Assembly (NCBI GenBank): GCA_017397925.1
Contig: JAFQHO010000072.1
Coordinates: 1 to 64,000 of the forward strand
Source of the DNA: Ruminococcus sp.
Lineage (GTDB): Bacteria > Bacillota > Clostridia > Oscillospirales > Ruminococcaceae
Length of the DNA stretch: 64,000 nucleotides
Reading direction: 5' to 3'
Position numbers and translations under genes: made by a program. Shown in pieces: positions 8,290 to 15,685 of the stretch. The number at the start of each line of letters is the position of its first letter. The first letter of the stretch is position 1. The notes below the pieces were generated by a model. That model had not been told where the DNA came from. It did not search any database and worked only from the letters and a program-made list of their open reading frames with translations.

Positions 8290-9528
8290 TTAAAACGGTG
8301 TGCCATAAAGTCTGATTTTTTGCTCAATGGCTGTTCGATGAGCTTTGTAATACTCCGATAAGAAAGTATCCTTTATCTTTTTTATGTCTTCTAACTTGAA
8401 TCTATTTAGTCCATTTTCAAAACAAGCAAATACATGGTCTTTTACTTTTTGTTCATCATCAAGAGACTCATAAAGAGTAGACCCTATCATATAATCAAGA
8501 TTTTTTATATTGACTTGGTCAAACTCACAATTTCTGATAAGGTAAAATGTTTCGTTGATTGTTTCCTCGGTTTCCATTGGAGCACCTATAATAAAATTAC
8601 CCACGGTAAATATGCCGATAGAATTAGCATATTGAATAATGCTCGGCACTTTCTTTATATTGATGTTTTTTCTGTAAAATTGCAGTATTTCACTGTTTCC
8701 GCTTTCAATGCCGAAACTGATAATTCGTATATTACATTTCTTCGCTAAGTCCAAAAATTCTTCATCAATGTTTGCCCAACTACTAATAAAGAATCGGAGG
8801 TCTTCATGCAAATTTGCCTGCATGATTTTGCTTAGTAATTTCTTCGCCCTGGAAAGATTAAACGTAAAATTTTCATCTGTAATCCATACATTTCTGTACC
8901 CGTTTTCCTTAATGGTCTTCAACTCGTCCAGTACATATTCGTCTGAATGGGTAACATAACAATGTTGCCAACCTTTTCTTTGGCAGAATATACAAGTGTT
9001 TTCACACCCCTTAGAAGTCTGCAAAAGAGTGTTCCTTTCGTTGTCCTTATAGTATGGAATGGGCAAGAGCATACTTCTGTCGATATACGGAAGTTCATCA
9101 TATGCCTCTACATGAGGAATGGTACTGTTTTTCTCATACTGATTGACGAAATCAATGATGTTGTTAATTTCGTTATCGGTTACTGTTTGCTTTGCATTGC
9201 CAAAATCTTTCTTGGTGATATAGCAATAGTTTCCGTAAGCGATTGTGTGAGTATATTGATTTAACATATCAATGATTTCTGCGGCGTGTAAAATGTTTTG
9301 GGAACGCTTCAATGCATAAGAGTCGCATTCAACAAGAGCAATATCAACATCTTCTCTACGCACATATTCTATAAGTTCATGCTCATCAAAAGTCTCACAT
9401 GAATAATCTTTAATACCTACTTGATGGTATTTAGACAAGATCGTAGCGATCAAAAGCATTTCATAAGAAAAACCAAATCTTGGTTTCTTAGCTTTATCTG
9501 GCTTCGGATAAATTACAAGAACATTCAT
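8290..9528 (-). CDS. Cobalamin-type (B12-binding) radical SAM enzyme
   Basis: The N-terminal 160 residues resemble a B12-binding domain (LVIYPKPDKAKKPRFG, VDIALVECDS). The radical SAM domain begins at about 165 with TSKGCENTCIFCQRKG, a CxxxCxxC cluster for [4Fe-4S]/SAM; GIESGNSEILQFYRK and GNFIIGAPMETEET follow as in B12-radical SAM enzymes. Such enzymes often methylate unreactive carbons or rearrange C-C bonds. The gene is 3 bases downstream of the toroid gene and clearly part of the operon. The target may be the Cys/Asn-rich peptide or a small molecule; the sequence does not decide. Confidence 0.85.
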   Translation of the reverse strand: MNVLVIYPKPDKAKKPRFGFSYEMLLIATILSKYHQVGIKDYSCETFDEHELIEYVRREDVDIALVECDSYALKRSQNILHAAEIIDMLNQYTHTIAYGNYCYITKKDFGNAKQTVTDNEINNIIDFVNQYEKNSTIPHVEAYDELPYIDRSMLLPIPYYKDNERNTLLQTSKGCENTCIFCQRKGWQHCYVTHSDEYVLDELKTIKENGYRNVWITDENFTFNLSRAKKLLSKIMQANLHEDLRFFISSWANIDEEFLDLAKKCNIRIISFGIESGNSEILQFYRKNINIKKVPSIIQYANSIGIFTVGNFIIGAPMETEETINETFYLIRNCEFDQVNIKNLDYMIGSTLYESLDDEQKVKDHVFACFENGLNRFKLEDIKKIKDTFLSEYYKAHRTAIEQKIRLYGTPF

Positions 9529-9531
9529 AGC

Positions 9532-10329
9532 CTATACCTCCAAGTATTTTTCGGCTTGAGTCAATGCAAATAATCCCCATGAAGCACCATCCTCAATTTC
9601 GTGATATGCCCATATTCCGCTTTTCAATTGCGTTCTGCACAGATATTCATATCCTCGCTTAATGGTTTCTCTGTAAGCATCATCTTGCATACTGATTAAA
9701 GCGACCAACGCAACGGCTGTACAATAAACATTTTCCCCAACAGGATGATTGAGCCATGGAGCAAACCCTCCACTTACTTCCTGCTGCTTGCATAACCATG
9801 TAACCGTCTCATGAATAAGTTTATCATTTGTCGTAGGTTTATAATTATTTTGGTTAAATGCTAAAATCGAATATGCCGCTTTATAGGTCAAAGAATTTAA
9901 CTCCGAACTCCATGTCTTCTCCAGCCATTCCAAGTTTTTCTCCGTTGCAATCTCCGGCAATAAATATAGTGCAAGACCTGTTACGGGGATTCGGTGCATA
10001 TCTCGCTTGCTTCTCCCAAATCCTTCTTCATCACCATTACCTGACACGAGCCACTTTATTGCTCTCTTGCGTTCCGTCTCATATTGAGGATAGAACTCCA
10101 AGAATTTAATGTTCCATAAGGTATCTGTATTACCAATAAATCCACCGTCGTCTTTTTGAGACGCAAGGCATTTATCGATAATTTTTGAGGGAATATCGTG
10201 TGAAGAAAGACCCGACATAAGAAGTAAAGCACAGGTTTTTGTGATGCGGCGAATTTCGATATTCTTTCTGAACATCTCATTACACATATTCAATAGCGAC
10301 ATTGTCGCTCTATTTTCGTATTTTGACAT
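9532..10329 (-). CDS. Prenyltransferase/terpene-cyclase-like alpha/alpha-toroid protein
   Basis: The 265-residue protein has repeats of the squalene-cyclase/prenyltransferase beta-subunit type: CLASQKDDGGFIGN, WLVSGNGDEEGFGRS, WLCKQQEVSGGFAPW and CRTQLKSGIWAY, each with the Q/G-rich turn and aromatic residue. These form an alpha/alpha toroid. No DxDD cyclase motif is visible and the protein is shorter than squalene-hopene cyclases, so it may instead be a binding or prenyltransferase-like subunit. It is 3 bases downstream of the AsnRS-like gene and 3 bases upstream of the B12 radical SAM gene. Confidence 0.8.
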   Translation of the reverse strand: MSKYENRATMSLLNMCNEMFRKNIEIRRITKTCALLLMSGLSSHDIPSKIIDKCLASQKDDGGFIGNTDTLWNIKFLEFYPQYETERKRAIKWLVSGNGDEEGFGRSKRDMHRIPVTGLALYLLPEIATEKNLEWLEKTWSSELNSLTYKAAYSILAFNQNNYKPTTNDKLIHETVTWLCKQQEVSGGFAPWLNHPVGENVYCTAVALVALISMQDDAYRETIKRGYEYLCRTQLKSGIWAYHEIEDGASWGLFALTQAEKYLEV

Positions 10330-10332
10330 TAT

Positions 10333-11256
10333 TTAGTCCTCCGATTTTACTCTTGGAAAAAAGCGTGTATCACGAATTTGGTCTGCGCCAATAATCCATC
10401 GCACAAGTCTATCAATTCCTAATCCGAAGCCACATCGATCTGTCTTGATTTTTTTTACAGAATCAACATACCATTGAATTGGCTCCACCTTTGCAAGGCG
10501 TATTTTATTTTGAAGCAGTTCAACATCATTGGTTCGTTCGCAACCTTCACATAGTTCTCCATATGTTTCCGGCAGTAAAATATTCATTGCGATGCTTTTT
10601 CCGTTTCCTATATTTTTAGAAGTCCATGTAGCAAACCTGGTAGGGTAATCGACGATTATTACAATCTCCTTTAGTTGCTTCGACACTAAATAATCTACAT
10701 CACTAATATCTGTGCGTTCATCGTAATCATCCCCGGATAGGTTCGATACAAAGTCATCGTATGTCATAATGTGAGGAGTAAGTTCATCTTTTAACTTCAT
10801 TATCCTTGCGGTCAGCTCGGACAATGATTTTATGGAGGAAGATTCCGACAGTTGATCCAAAACAAATTCCAAATAGGATTGAATCAGTTGTATCATATCA
10901 TCCATGGTGCAATTCAACATCTCCACCTCCAGGATGTCAAATTCCACCAAATGATTCAAGGTGTCACATTCGTCACGGAAGCATTTCGATATAGTAAATA
11001 CCTTGTTAAATTCAGAGGCATACATACCCATAAACAATGCATTGCTGGACGATAATGAATACTTTCCATTATACAGAGGAATATAAATCTCCGATTTCTT
11101 GTTTGCGATTGCCTCATGGAGAACAGGTGGTTCAACAAAAATAAAATCTCTATCGAAAAAGAATTTACATGTCAACCTTTCTATCTCGCTCCTCACAAGA
11201 ACAGCTTGCCTTTTTGTTTCTGTTATCGACCAGTAATATGCATTGTCTGTATTCAC
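10333..11256 (-). CDS. AsnRS-like class II synthetase core without anticodon-binding domain
   Basis: The protein is a class II aminoacyl-tRNA synthetase catalytic core closest to AsnRS/AspRS. Motif 2 is FTISKCFRDE with HLVEFDILEVEM after it, and motif 3 is GFGLGIDRLVRWIIG followed by IRDTRFFPR, as in AsnRS. The OB-fold anticodon-binding domain of AsnRS (about 100 N-terminal residues) is missing; the protein starts directly before motif 1. Stand-alone cores of this kind include archaeal asparagine-synthetase-related proteins that make amides through an acyl-adenylate. In this operon it may activate a carboxylate on the peptide or on an attached acid. A role in ordinary translation is unlikely. 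Confidence 0.85.
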   Translation of the reverse strand: MNTDNAYYWSITETKRQAVLVRSEIERLTCKFFFDRDFIFVEPPVLHEAIANKKSEIYIPLYNGKYSLSSSNALFMGMYASEFNKVFTISKCFRDECDTLNHLVEFDILEVEMLNCTMDDMIQLIQSYLEFVLDQLSESSSIKSLSELTARIMKLKDELTPHIMTYDDFVSNLSGDDYDERTDISDVDYLVSKQLKEIVIIVDYPTRFATWTSKNIGNGKSIAMNILLPETYGELCEGCERTNDVELLQNKIRLAKVEPIQWYVDSVKKIKTDRCGFGLGIDRLVRWIIGADQIRDTRFFPRVKSED

Positions 11257-11258
11257 AT

Positions 11259-12449
11259 CTATTCTCCGTTTCTCACCCAGTTAATTATTCTGGGAGCATC
11301 TGGGTTTTCAGCTACATAGCCGTTTTTACTTAACATATTTATCATTTTATGATTAGATGCATTTGTTTTCGCCATATTTTTATGAAAAGCACGATGATAA
11401 TGACTTATCAATTTAGTGGCTACACCTTTGCCACGATATTCCGGAAGAACAAGTATTTCTTCCAATAAAGAATAACCTTCCGGACGTCCACTTTCACGCA
11501 AAAATCCGACAACTCTATTCTCATACACAGCAACATAACAATGCCTTTCACTTCTGATAATTTGTCTAATCAGTGACGCTTTATTGCCATAGGCTAAGAA
11601 TTTTTGGTCTTCGCTACTTATCGAATTAAACATATCCATGACAGAATCAACATCTGCCTTTTTTGCTCGGCGAACATAGACATCGTTTTTCACCTCCAGC
11701 AATCTTTCTATATTTTCGTGAAAGATTAGCTCACTCTGCTCACGGCTTAAGTTTTGCTTGAGGGCATTGAGTTCATCGGTATATCTATATTTTTCGCCCA
11801 AACAATTTTTACCAAATGGATAATCTGAAGCGTAAATCACTCTGTCATATCCAAGAATCTCACATACATTGATTATCGACGGCAAATCACCGACAGTAGA
11901 TAAGTCCATATACACATTAGGATATTTCTTAAGTGCTAATGCATTATCAATCGTTTGCTCACCGGTATATAGGTGTCCTCTACCCATATGAGCCAGAATA
12001 ATATTGAGGTTAGGTGCGTATTTTAATATTTGTTCGACCTGCTTAACCTTATTTGCAAATTTCGCATGAAGAATAAGAGGGATGTTAGCATCTTCTATTT
12101 GTTGAAGTTCCTTCTTAATATTTTTTATATCTACTTCCTCATAAAGAAGATGTAATTTTACCCCTCGGAAGCCTTTCTCGATATTTTCTTCCAAATGTTC
12201 ATCTATTCTGCAAAAGGGGATTAGTCTATCTGAATGTTTTTGATAGGCTTCAAAAACATAGCTGTTTGCTTTTACAGTATTGAAGTCCTTGTGTGGAATG
12301 GGCAAAATTATAGCCATATCAACATCACTGGCATCCATCAGTTCGATGATCTCGTCGTATGTGGAACAGAGGTCGTACTGAAACTCGCTATTTTCGTTGT
12401 CGCAAAAGGACTGTAAACCTATATGCATATGTGCATCAATAATTCTCAT
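11259..12449 (-). CDS. Amidohydrolase-2 / GNAT acetyltransferase fusion
   Basis: Residues 1-255 are an amidohydrolase TIM barrel: metal ligands HMHIG at the start, LHAKF, ILAHMGRGHLY and YASDYPFG. Residues 265-395 form a GNAT domain with VRRAKKADVDSV, LLEEILVLPEYRGKGVATKL (acetyl-CoA-binding RGKGVA loop) and ending NGE. A two-domain fusion of a decarboxylase/hydrolase and an acetyltransferase is unusual. The ATG at 12,449 was chosen because GGAGGAGG lies 7 bases upstream; the 7 extra codons upstream in the frame are not needed. The gene is the first after the precursor peptide and its stem-loop, so it may tailor the peptide or make a building block. Confidence 0.85.
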   Translation of the reverse strand: MRIIDAHMHIGLQSFCDNENSEFQYDLCSTYDEIIELMDASDVDMAIILPIPHKDFNTVKANSYVFEAYQKHSDRLIPFCRIDEHLEENIEKGFRGVKLHLLYEEVDIKNIKKELQQIEDANIPLILHAKFANKVKQVEQILKYAPNLNIILAHMGRGHLYTGEQTIDNALALKKYPNVYMDLSTVGDLPSIINVCEILGYDRVIYASDYPFGKNCLGEKYRYTDELNALKQNLSREQSELIFHENIERLLEVKNDVYVRRAKKADVDSVMDMFNSISSEDQKFLAYGNKASLIRQIIRSERHCYVAVYENRVVGFLRESGRPEGYSLLEEILVLPEYRGKGVATKLISHYHRAFHKNMAKTNASNHKMINMLSKNGYVAENPDAPRIINWVRNGE

Positions 12450-12471
12450 TTCTTTGCCTCCTCCATGCACA

Positions 12472-12507
12472 AGAAGGGGGACTCTTTATGCAAGAGTGCC
12501 CCCTTCT
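12472..12507 (-). promoter_or_regulatory. Strong stem-loop between precursor and tailoring genes
   Basis: On the minus strand AGAAGGGGGCACTCTT and AAGAGTCCCCCTTCT form a 15-bp stem with one bulged base around a GCAT loop, 9 bases after the precursor stop codon. No U-run follows, so it is more likely an mRNA-stabilising or partial processing signal than a full terminator. Such structures are typical behind RiPP precursor genes, where they raise precursor over enzyme levels. Confidence 0.7.
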
Positions 12508-12516
12508 CATTACGGT

Positions 12517-12639
12517 TTAGTTGCAATTGCAATTTGTGCAACCGAAGCACCAATTACCTTCACTAAAGTTTTCCCAAACATCCTTAGTGAAAAGCATTTC
12601 GTCTTCTTCCAGAATGATAGGTGCAGAATACTCTTTCAT
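12517..12639 (-). CDS. RiPP precursor peptide, 40 residues, Cys/Asn-rich core
   Basis: This small gene is absent from usual length-filtered ORF lists. An ATG at 12,639 has AAGGAGG 7 bases upstream and starts 2 bases after the PqqD gene stop. Residues 1-28 form an acidic, leader-like segment (EEDE at 11-14, then a Trp/Phe-containing stretch) ending in SEGN. The C-terminal core is WCFGCTNCNCN, with four cysteines at 31, 34, 37 and 39. Placement directly behind a radical SAM/SPASM and a PqqD-like gene is the classic arrangement for a RiPP precursor. Thioether cross-links from Cys are the expected change, but only chemistry can show this. It is not the six-cysteine SCIFF type. Confidence 0.85.
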   Translation of the reverse strand: MKEYSAPIILEEDEMLFTKDVWENFSEGNWCFGCTNCNCN

Positions 12640-12641
12640 GG

Positions 12642-12917
12642 TCAAACCTCCTTCAAAATGTTTTTATCGACAGCAGTCTGAATCATCAAAGAACAGTCTG
12701 CAATCAATCGTTCCTTATCAACCGCATACTCTTTTTTTACAATCGCAATCATTTCCTCGACCGTAGATGCATCTCTAAACGAGTCCAAAATAAGATAAGA
12801 AACTTCGTTTAGACGATACTGATTACCGTTCTCAACATTTAGTGCCCAGCACTTGCTGTCAATTTTTCTTAATACAATTTCTTCTTTGAGCTGAAACTTT
12901 TTCGTTAAATCCAACAT
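12642..12917 (-). CDS. PqqD-like RiPP recognition protein
   Basis: The 91-residue protein has the PqqD fold pattern: VLRKIDSKCWALNVENGNQYRLNEVSYLILDSF followed by helices, in short strands and a winged-helix layout (the N-G-x-x-Y-x-L-N turn is diagnostic). PqqD-like domains bind the leader of the precursor and present it to the radical SAM enzyme. The start overlaps the end of the radical SAM gene by 13 bases and the stop is 2 bases before the precursor ATG, so the three are translationally coupled. Confidence 0.88.
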   Translation of the reverse strand: MLDLTKKFQLKEEIVLRKIDSKCWALNVENGNQYRLNEVSYLILDSFRDASTVEEMIAIVKKEYAVDKERLIADCSLMIQTAVDKNILKEV

Positions 12918-13930
12918 TGAATGTCCTCCCCCATATAATCACCTGTAGTTGCATAAGCAATCGCTCTGCATCCACCGCAGCGCTCAACATTAACGCACCC
13001 GTGGCATTTTCCCTTCAAATTGTTTTTGTCTCTTATTTGCCACAGAATATCGCTGTCATACCAAATTTTAAATAGTCCATCTTCGAGAATGTTTCCAATA
13101 GGAATTTCCAGGCGTCTACACGGTAATACAGTTCCATCCCAAAGGATAGCTAATGAAGTCAGTCCGACTGGACAAAAACCTCCTATCTTTTCATTGCCGG
13201 TGCAGTCCAGATGTGCTGTGTTGATCCACAAAGGACGCAAGCGTCTTACAGTGAGTTTGGAGTTTATTTCATTCGCACGCACTGTAATTCCTTCGTAAAT
13301 GGACTTGATTTCTTCCTTGCTTAGAATGTCGTCCAAACTACTGTGTCCACAAGGAGTGACTCTCTCGACTGTTACCGCATTTACATTGCACTGCTCTGCA
13401 AAATCAATAATCTGCAAAGCATATTCCTTGTTCTGACGCATCAAGGTAAACATAAAGGAAACCTCGATATTATTAGCTTGCAGTTTCTTAATTGTTTCCA
13501 AAACCTTTCGGAATGTTCCTTTTCCTCTAACTCCGTCATGAATTTCTTCAATCGGACCATCCAGCGAGATTTGAATCTGATGTAGTTTTTTGGACTGAAC
13601 CAGAGCTGCAATATGTTCGTCTGTTATGCAGGTTCCGTTTGTTAGAATATCAAACTGTTTAATTTCGTCTGATTTTTCCAAAAAGTCAACCAATGTAAGT
13701 ATATGTGGGCTTAAAAAAGGCTCTCCTCCTGTCAGAGATATTCTGCCCAACATATTCCATTTTCTTAAAGCAGTTGTGATTTGGTTCCCAATTTGTAATA
13801 ATTTATCCAATGGTAAGTCTTCGTAATGATAGCCTTCTTGATAGCAATGAGCACATCTCAAGTTACAGCTATTCATAAAATGCCATTGAAAATAGAATTC
13901 TTCTTTCTTCATATTTTCTACTTGCTCCAT
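12905..13930 (-). CDS. Radical SAM/SPASM peptide-modifying enzyme
   Basis: The radical SAM cluster motif is at residues 19-26 (SCNLRCAHCYQEG, CxxxCxxC), followed by SLTGGEPFLSPH. The C-terminal SPASM region holds GFCPVGLTSLAILWDGTVLPCRR, GNILEDG, then CHGCVNVERCGGCRA and a last Cys near the end, enough for auxiliary Fe-S clusters. SPASM enzymes install thioether or carbon-carbon links in peptides (AlbA, PqqE, MftC types). The ATG at 13,930 overlaps the HTH gene; an internal ATG at 13,912 is possible, and neither has a good ribosome site. The enzyme, PqqD-like partner and precursor form the pathway core. Confidence 0.9.
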   Translation of the reverse strand: MEQVENMKKEEFYFQWHFMNSCNLRCAHCYQEGYHYEDLPLDKLLQIGNQITTALRKWNMLGRISLTGGEPFLSPHILTLVDFLEKSDEIKQFDILTNGTCITDEHIAALVQSKKLHQIQISLDGPIEEIHDGVRGKGTFRKVLETIKKLQANNIEVSFMFTLMRQNKEYALQIIDFAEQCNVNAVTVERVTPCGHSSLDDILSKEEIKSIYEGITVRANEINSKLTVRRLRPLWINTAHLDCTGNEKIGGFCPVGLTSLAILWDGTVLPCRRLEIPIGNILEDGLFKIWYDSDILWQIRDKNNLKGKCHGCVNVERCGGCRAIAYATTGDYMGEDIQCWI

Positions 13931-14229
13931 TCGTGTATTTTGATTACGACACTTTCAGAAAAACCTATGTTTTTAACAAAAGTATTGTTATACAATCCGC
14001 TTTGAAGAAGTATCTCTGCCGTCTTTTCCCTTAAAGAGAAGAAGGATACCATTGAAATTATGATAGACCTTGTAAGTTTTTTCTCTTTATGTTCCATGTT
14101 TATAACCGATTGTCGAGAGACACCTATTATTTTGGAAAAATCTTCTTGCGTTAGGTTTAATGCATTTCTTAATTGAGGGAGAGTGTCACACATCAAATCT
14201 ATGCACTCCATAATTCCATCGTTATCCAT
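13918..14229 (-). CDS. XRE-family regulator of the RiPP operon
   Basis: A 103-residue Cro/C1-type protein. The HTH is at about 16-55 (LPQLRNALNLTQEDFSKIIGVSRQSVINMEHKEKKL); the remainder is a short helical tail that may form dimers. GGAGGTAGAGT precedes the ATG at 14,229. The promoter directly upstream contains a 33-bp inverted repeat centred between -35 and -10, so autoregulation of the whole operon is likely. Confidence 0.88.
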   Translation of the reverse strand: MDNDGIMECIDLMCDTLPQLRNALNLTQEDFSKIIGVSRQSVINMEHKEKKLTRSIIISMVSFFSLREKTAEILLQSGLYNNTFVKNIGFSESVVIKIHEWSK

Positions 14230-14251
14230 ACTCTACCTCCAATCTAATATT

Positions 14252-14293
14252 AGTATAACACACGAAATGTAAAAAGTAAATACATTTCATGTG
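14252..14293 (-). promoter_or_regulatory. RiPP operon promoter with operator palindrome
   Basis: On the minus strand a -35 TTTACT (14,275-14,280) and -10 TATACT (14,252-14,257) are 17 bp apart. Overlapping them is the inverted repeat CACGAAATGTA (14,261-14,271) / TACATTTCATGTG (14,281-14,293) with a 9-bp spacer. It covers the -35 box and spacer, as expected for a repressor site of the adjacent HTH protein. Confidence 0.75.
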
Positions 14294-14415
14294 ATTTGAT
14301 GCTGACGATTTGTAAATATTCTGTGAATTTGCACTTAAACCCATCTGAGACTGTTGATTTTATCCTCATAATTCCTCTGCAATAATTGAATGTATTTTGT
14401 GTCCTTTGTAAGTTC

Positions 14416-14455
14416 ACGGTCAAAGCAACGGGGTTAAACCCGTTGCTTTGACCGT
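14416..14455. repeat. Perfect 17-bp inverted repeat at the cargo boundary
   Basis: ACGGTCAAAGCAACGGG and CCCGTTGCTTTGACCGT flank a 6-base loop. It lies 12 bases after the stop of the minus-strand gene at 14,468 and about 120 bases upstream of the RiPP promoter. No U-run follows on either strand, so it may be a processed hairpin or a poor terminator that insulates the RiPP operon from the element backbone. Confidence 0.6.
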
Positions 14456-14467
14456 AGCCTTTGTCTA

Positions 14468-14767
14468 TCAGCTTTCCGGCTTACTCTGGAAGCCGTTCTT
14501 TTTGGCGTACTCACTGGCATTCTTTCTGCGTTCCTCGGTGTAGGGGACAGTCAGACGGATGGATAAACGCCACTTGTCAATCTCAAAGGACATGCAACCG
14601 ATGTCAGCATCATCCTCGGTCATACGGCAGAGGTCGGGGTATTTCTCCGAAAAGGCAGTCAAGCGGTTCTTTAGGTCGGTGTTGTGGGTGCGGATATAAA
14701 CAATCTTTCTTCTTTTGTCAAAGGAAATATCCGTGGTCTTTTGCTCCTTTGGCACTTCTGTTCGCAT
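14468..14767 (-). CDS. Conserved conjugative-element protein of unknown function
   Basis: A 99-residue protein, charged, with alternating beta strands (RRKIVYIRTHN, IDKWRLSIRLTVPYTEE) and a basic end. Similar small proteins are common in Clostridial conjugative elements, but I cannot give a function. It has no membrane segment. The ribosome site is weak. It is separated from the next backbone gene by about 170 bases without a clear gene. Confidence 0.65.
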   Translation of the reverse strand: MRTEVPKEQKTTDISFDKRRKIVYIRTHNTDLKNRLTAFSEKYPDLCRMTEDDADIGCMSFEIDKWRLSIRLTVPYTEERRKNASEYAKKNGFQSKPES

Positions 14768-14939
14768 AAGGGCTCTTTTCTGCTCAAGTGTAACGAATTA
14801 GGGCGTTTTTGGGGTCTTTTTTCGGCTCATGAGCTGCGAAAACAGCGATTTTCAAATAGAAATTGCTCCGGCGATACATTCTTCGTCCGGAGCACTTCTA
14901 TCGGCTTTTTTCGTTTTTTTACAACTCTTGCCCGTGTTT

Positions 14940-15140
14940 TCACTCCTTGCTGTTCGTATGCCGTTTCAGCCATGCGATCAGCTCGCTTTTCATCACCATT
15001 TTGCGCCCACCGATACGCAGGGTTGGGAAATCCAGGGCGTTCAAAAGGTTGTACGCACCCGCTTTGGAAATCTGCAAGGCTTTTGCAAGCTGCTTGGCAT
15101 CCATCACATTGGGCATAGTTTCAAAAGGCTCTCTGTTCAT
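14940..15140 (-). CDS. Excisionase-type helix-turn-helix protein
   Basis: A 66-residue protein with the MerR/excisionase-like winged HTH pattern MDAKQLAKALQISKAGAYNLL followed by TLRIGGRKMVMKSELIAWLKRH. Such proteins direct excision by recombinases or act as small regulators. The ATG at 15,140 is preferred because AAGGAGG lies 7 bases upstream; the longer frame has no such site. The matching recombinase in this element is broken (see 5,670-6,050). Confidence 0.82.
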   Translation of the reverse strand: MNREPFETMPNVMDAKQLAKALQISKAGAYNLLNALDFPTLRIGGRKMVMKSELIAWLKRHTNSKE

Positions 15141-15189
15141 AAAATCCTCCTTTCGGGCATCAAAAAAGCAGCCACGGTTATCGTGACTG

Positions 15190-15672
15190 CTATAATCTGC
15201 GAACAACATACTTAAGATTACTCTGGCTTAAGTATGTGTAATAATATCTCTCATAGTTTTCTCTAAGTTTTCGGTCATACTTAGCTTCCCCATGATTTGC
15301 TCCTGTCTGAAAGTGCGTAATTTCATCGAGAAGTACATCTGCTAAAAAATCCGATTCTTGTTTGACCGTATTCGGCAGTACAGATTTCTTCAACAAACTT
15401 GTGCTTTTGGGTTGTGCCATTTGTATTGCCTTTGTTGAAATCCAAATCTCATGCGTATCTGGGACAAAAAAACCATAATCTCTACCTCTTGTACCAACTA
15501 AAACCGAACTCGCTATTTTGCTTGAGTAGAAACTCTCTGCATCAAAAATCACCCAAGAAATCTGTGAATCATCAAAACAAATTTTTCGGCATACCTCAGT
15601 AATTTTCTCTTGAAGCACCATTTCGTATATGGCGATATGTGCCGATTGATTATTATATCTTATTTTGCTCAT
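15190..15672 (-). CDS. Unknown element protein, 160 residues
   Basis: The start at 15,672 (MSKIRYNNQSAH) has AGGTGG 6 bases upstream; the longer frame runs into the sigma-like gene in a different reading frame. The protein has an alternating strand/helix pattern (ISWVIFDAESFYSS, GRDYGFFVPDTHEIWIST) and a His-containing stretch DVLLDEITHFQTGANHGEAKYDRKLRENY. That last part looks a little like a metal-binding helix, but no family can be named. It follows the sigma-like gene by 13 bases. Confidence 0.65.
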   Translation of the reverse strand: MSKIRYNNQSAHIAIYEMVLQEKITEVCRKICFDDSQISWVIFDAESFYSSKIASSVLVGTRGRDYGFFVPDTHEIWISTKAIQMAQPKSTSLLKKSVLPNTVKQESDFLADVLLDEITHFQTGANHGEAKYDRKLRENYERYYYTYLSQSNLKYVVRRL

Positions 15673-15685
15673 AGTCCACCTTTTT

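Noticed and set aside
12517-12639. Calling the precursor a SCIFF (six cysteines in forty-five residues) peptide
   Set aside because: It has four cysteines, not six, and a different spacing.
14416-14455. Intrinsic terminator
   Set aside because: The stem is perfect but no U-run follows on either strand.
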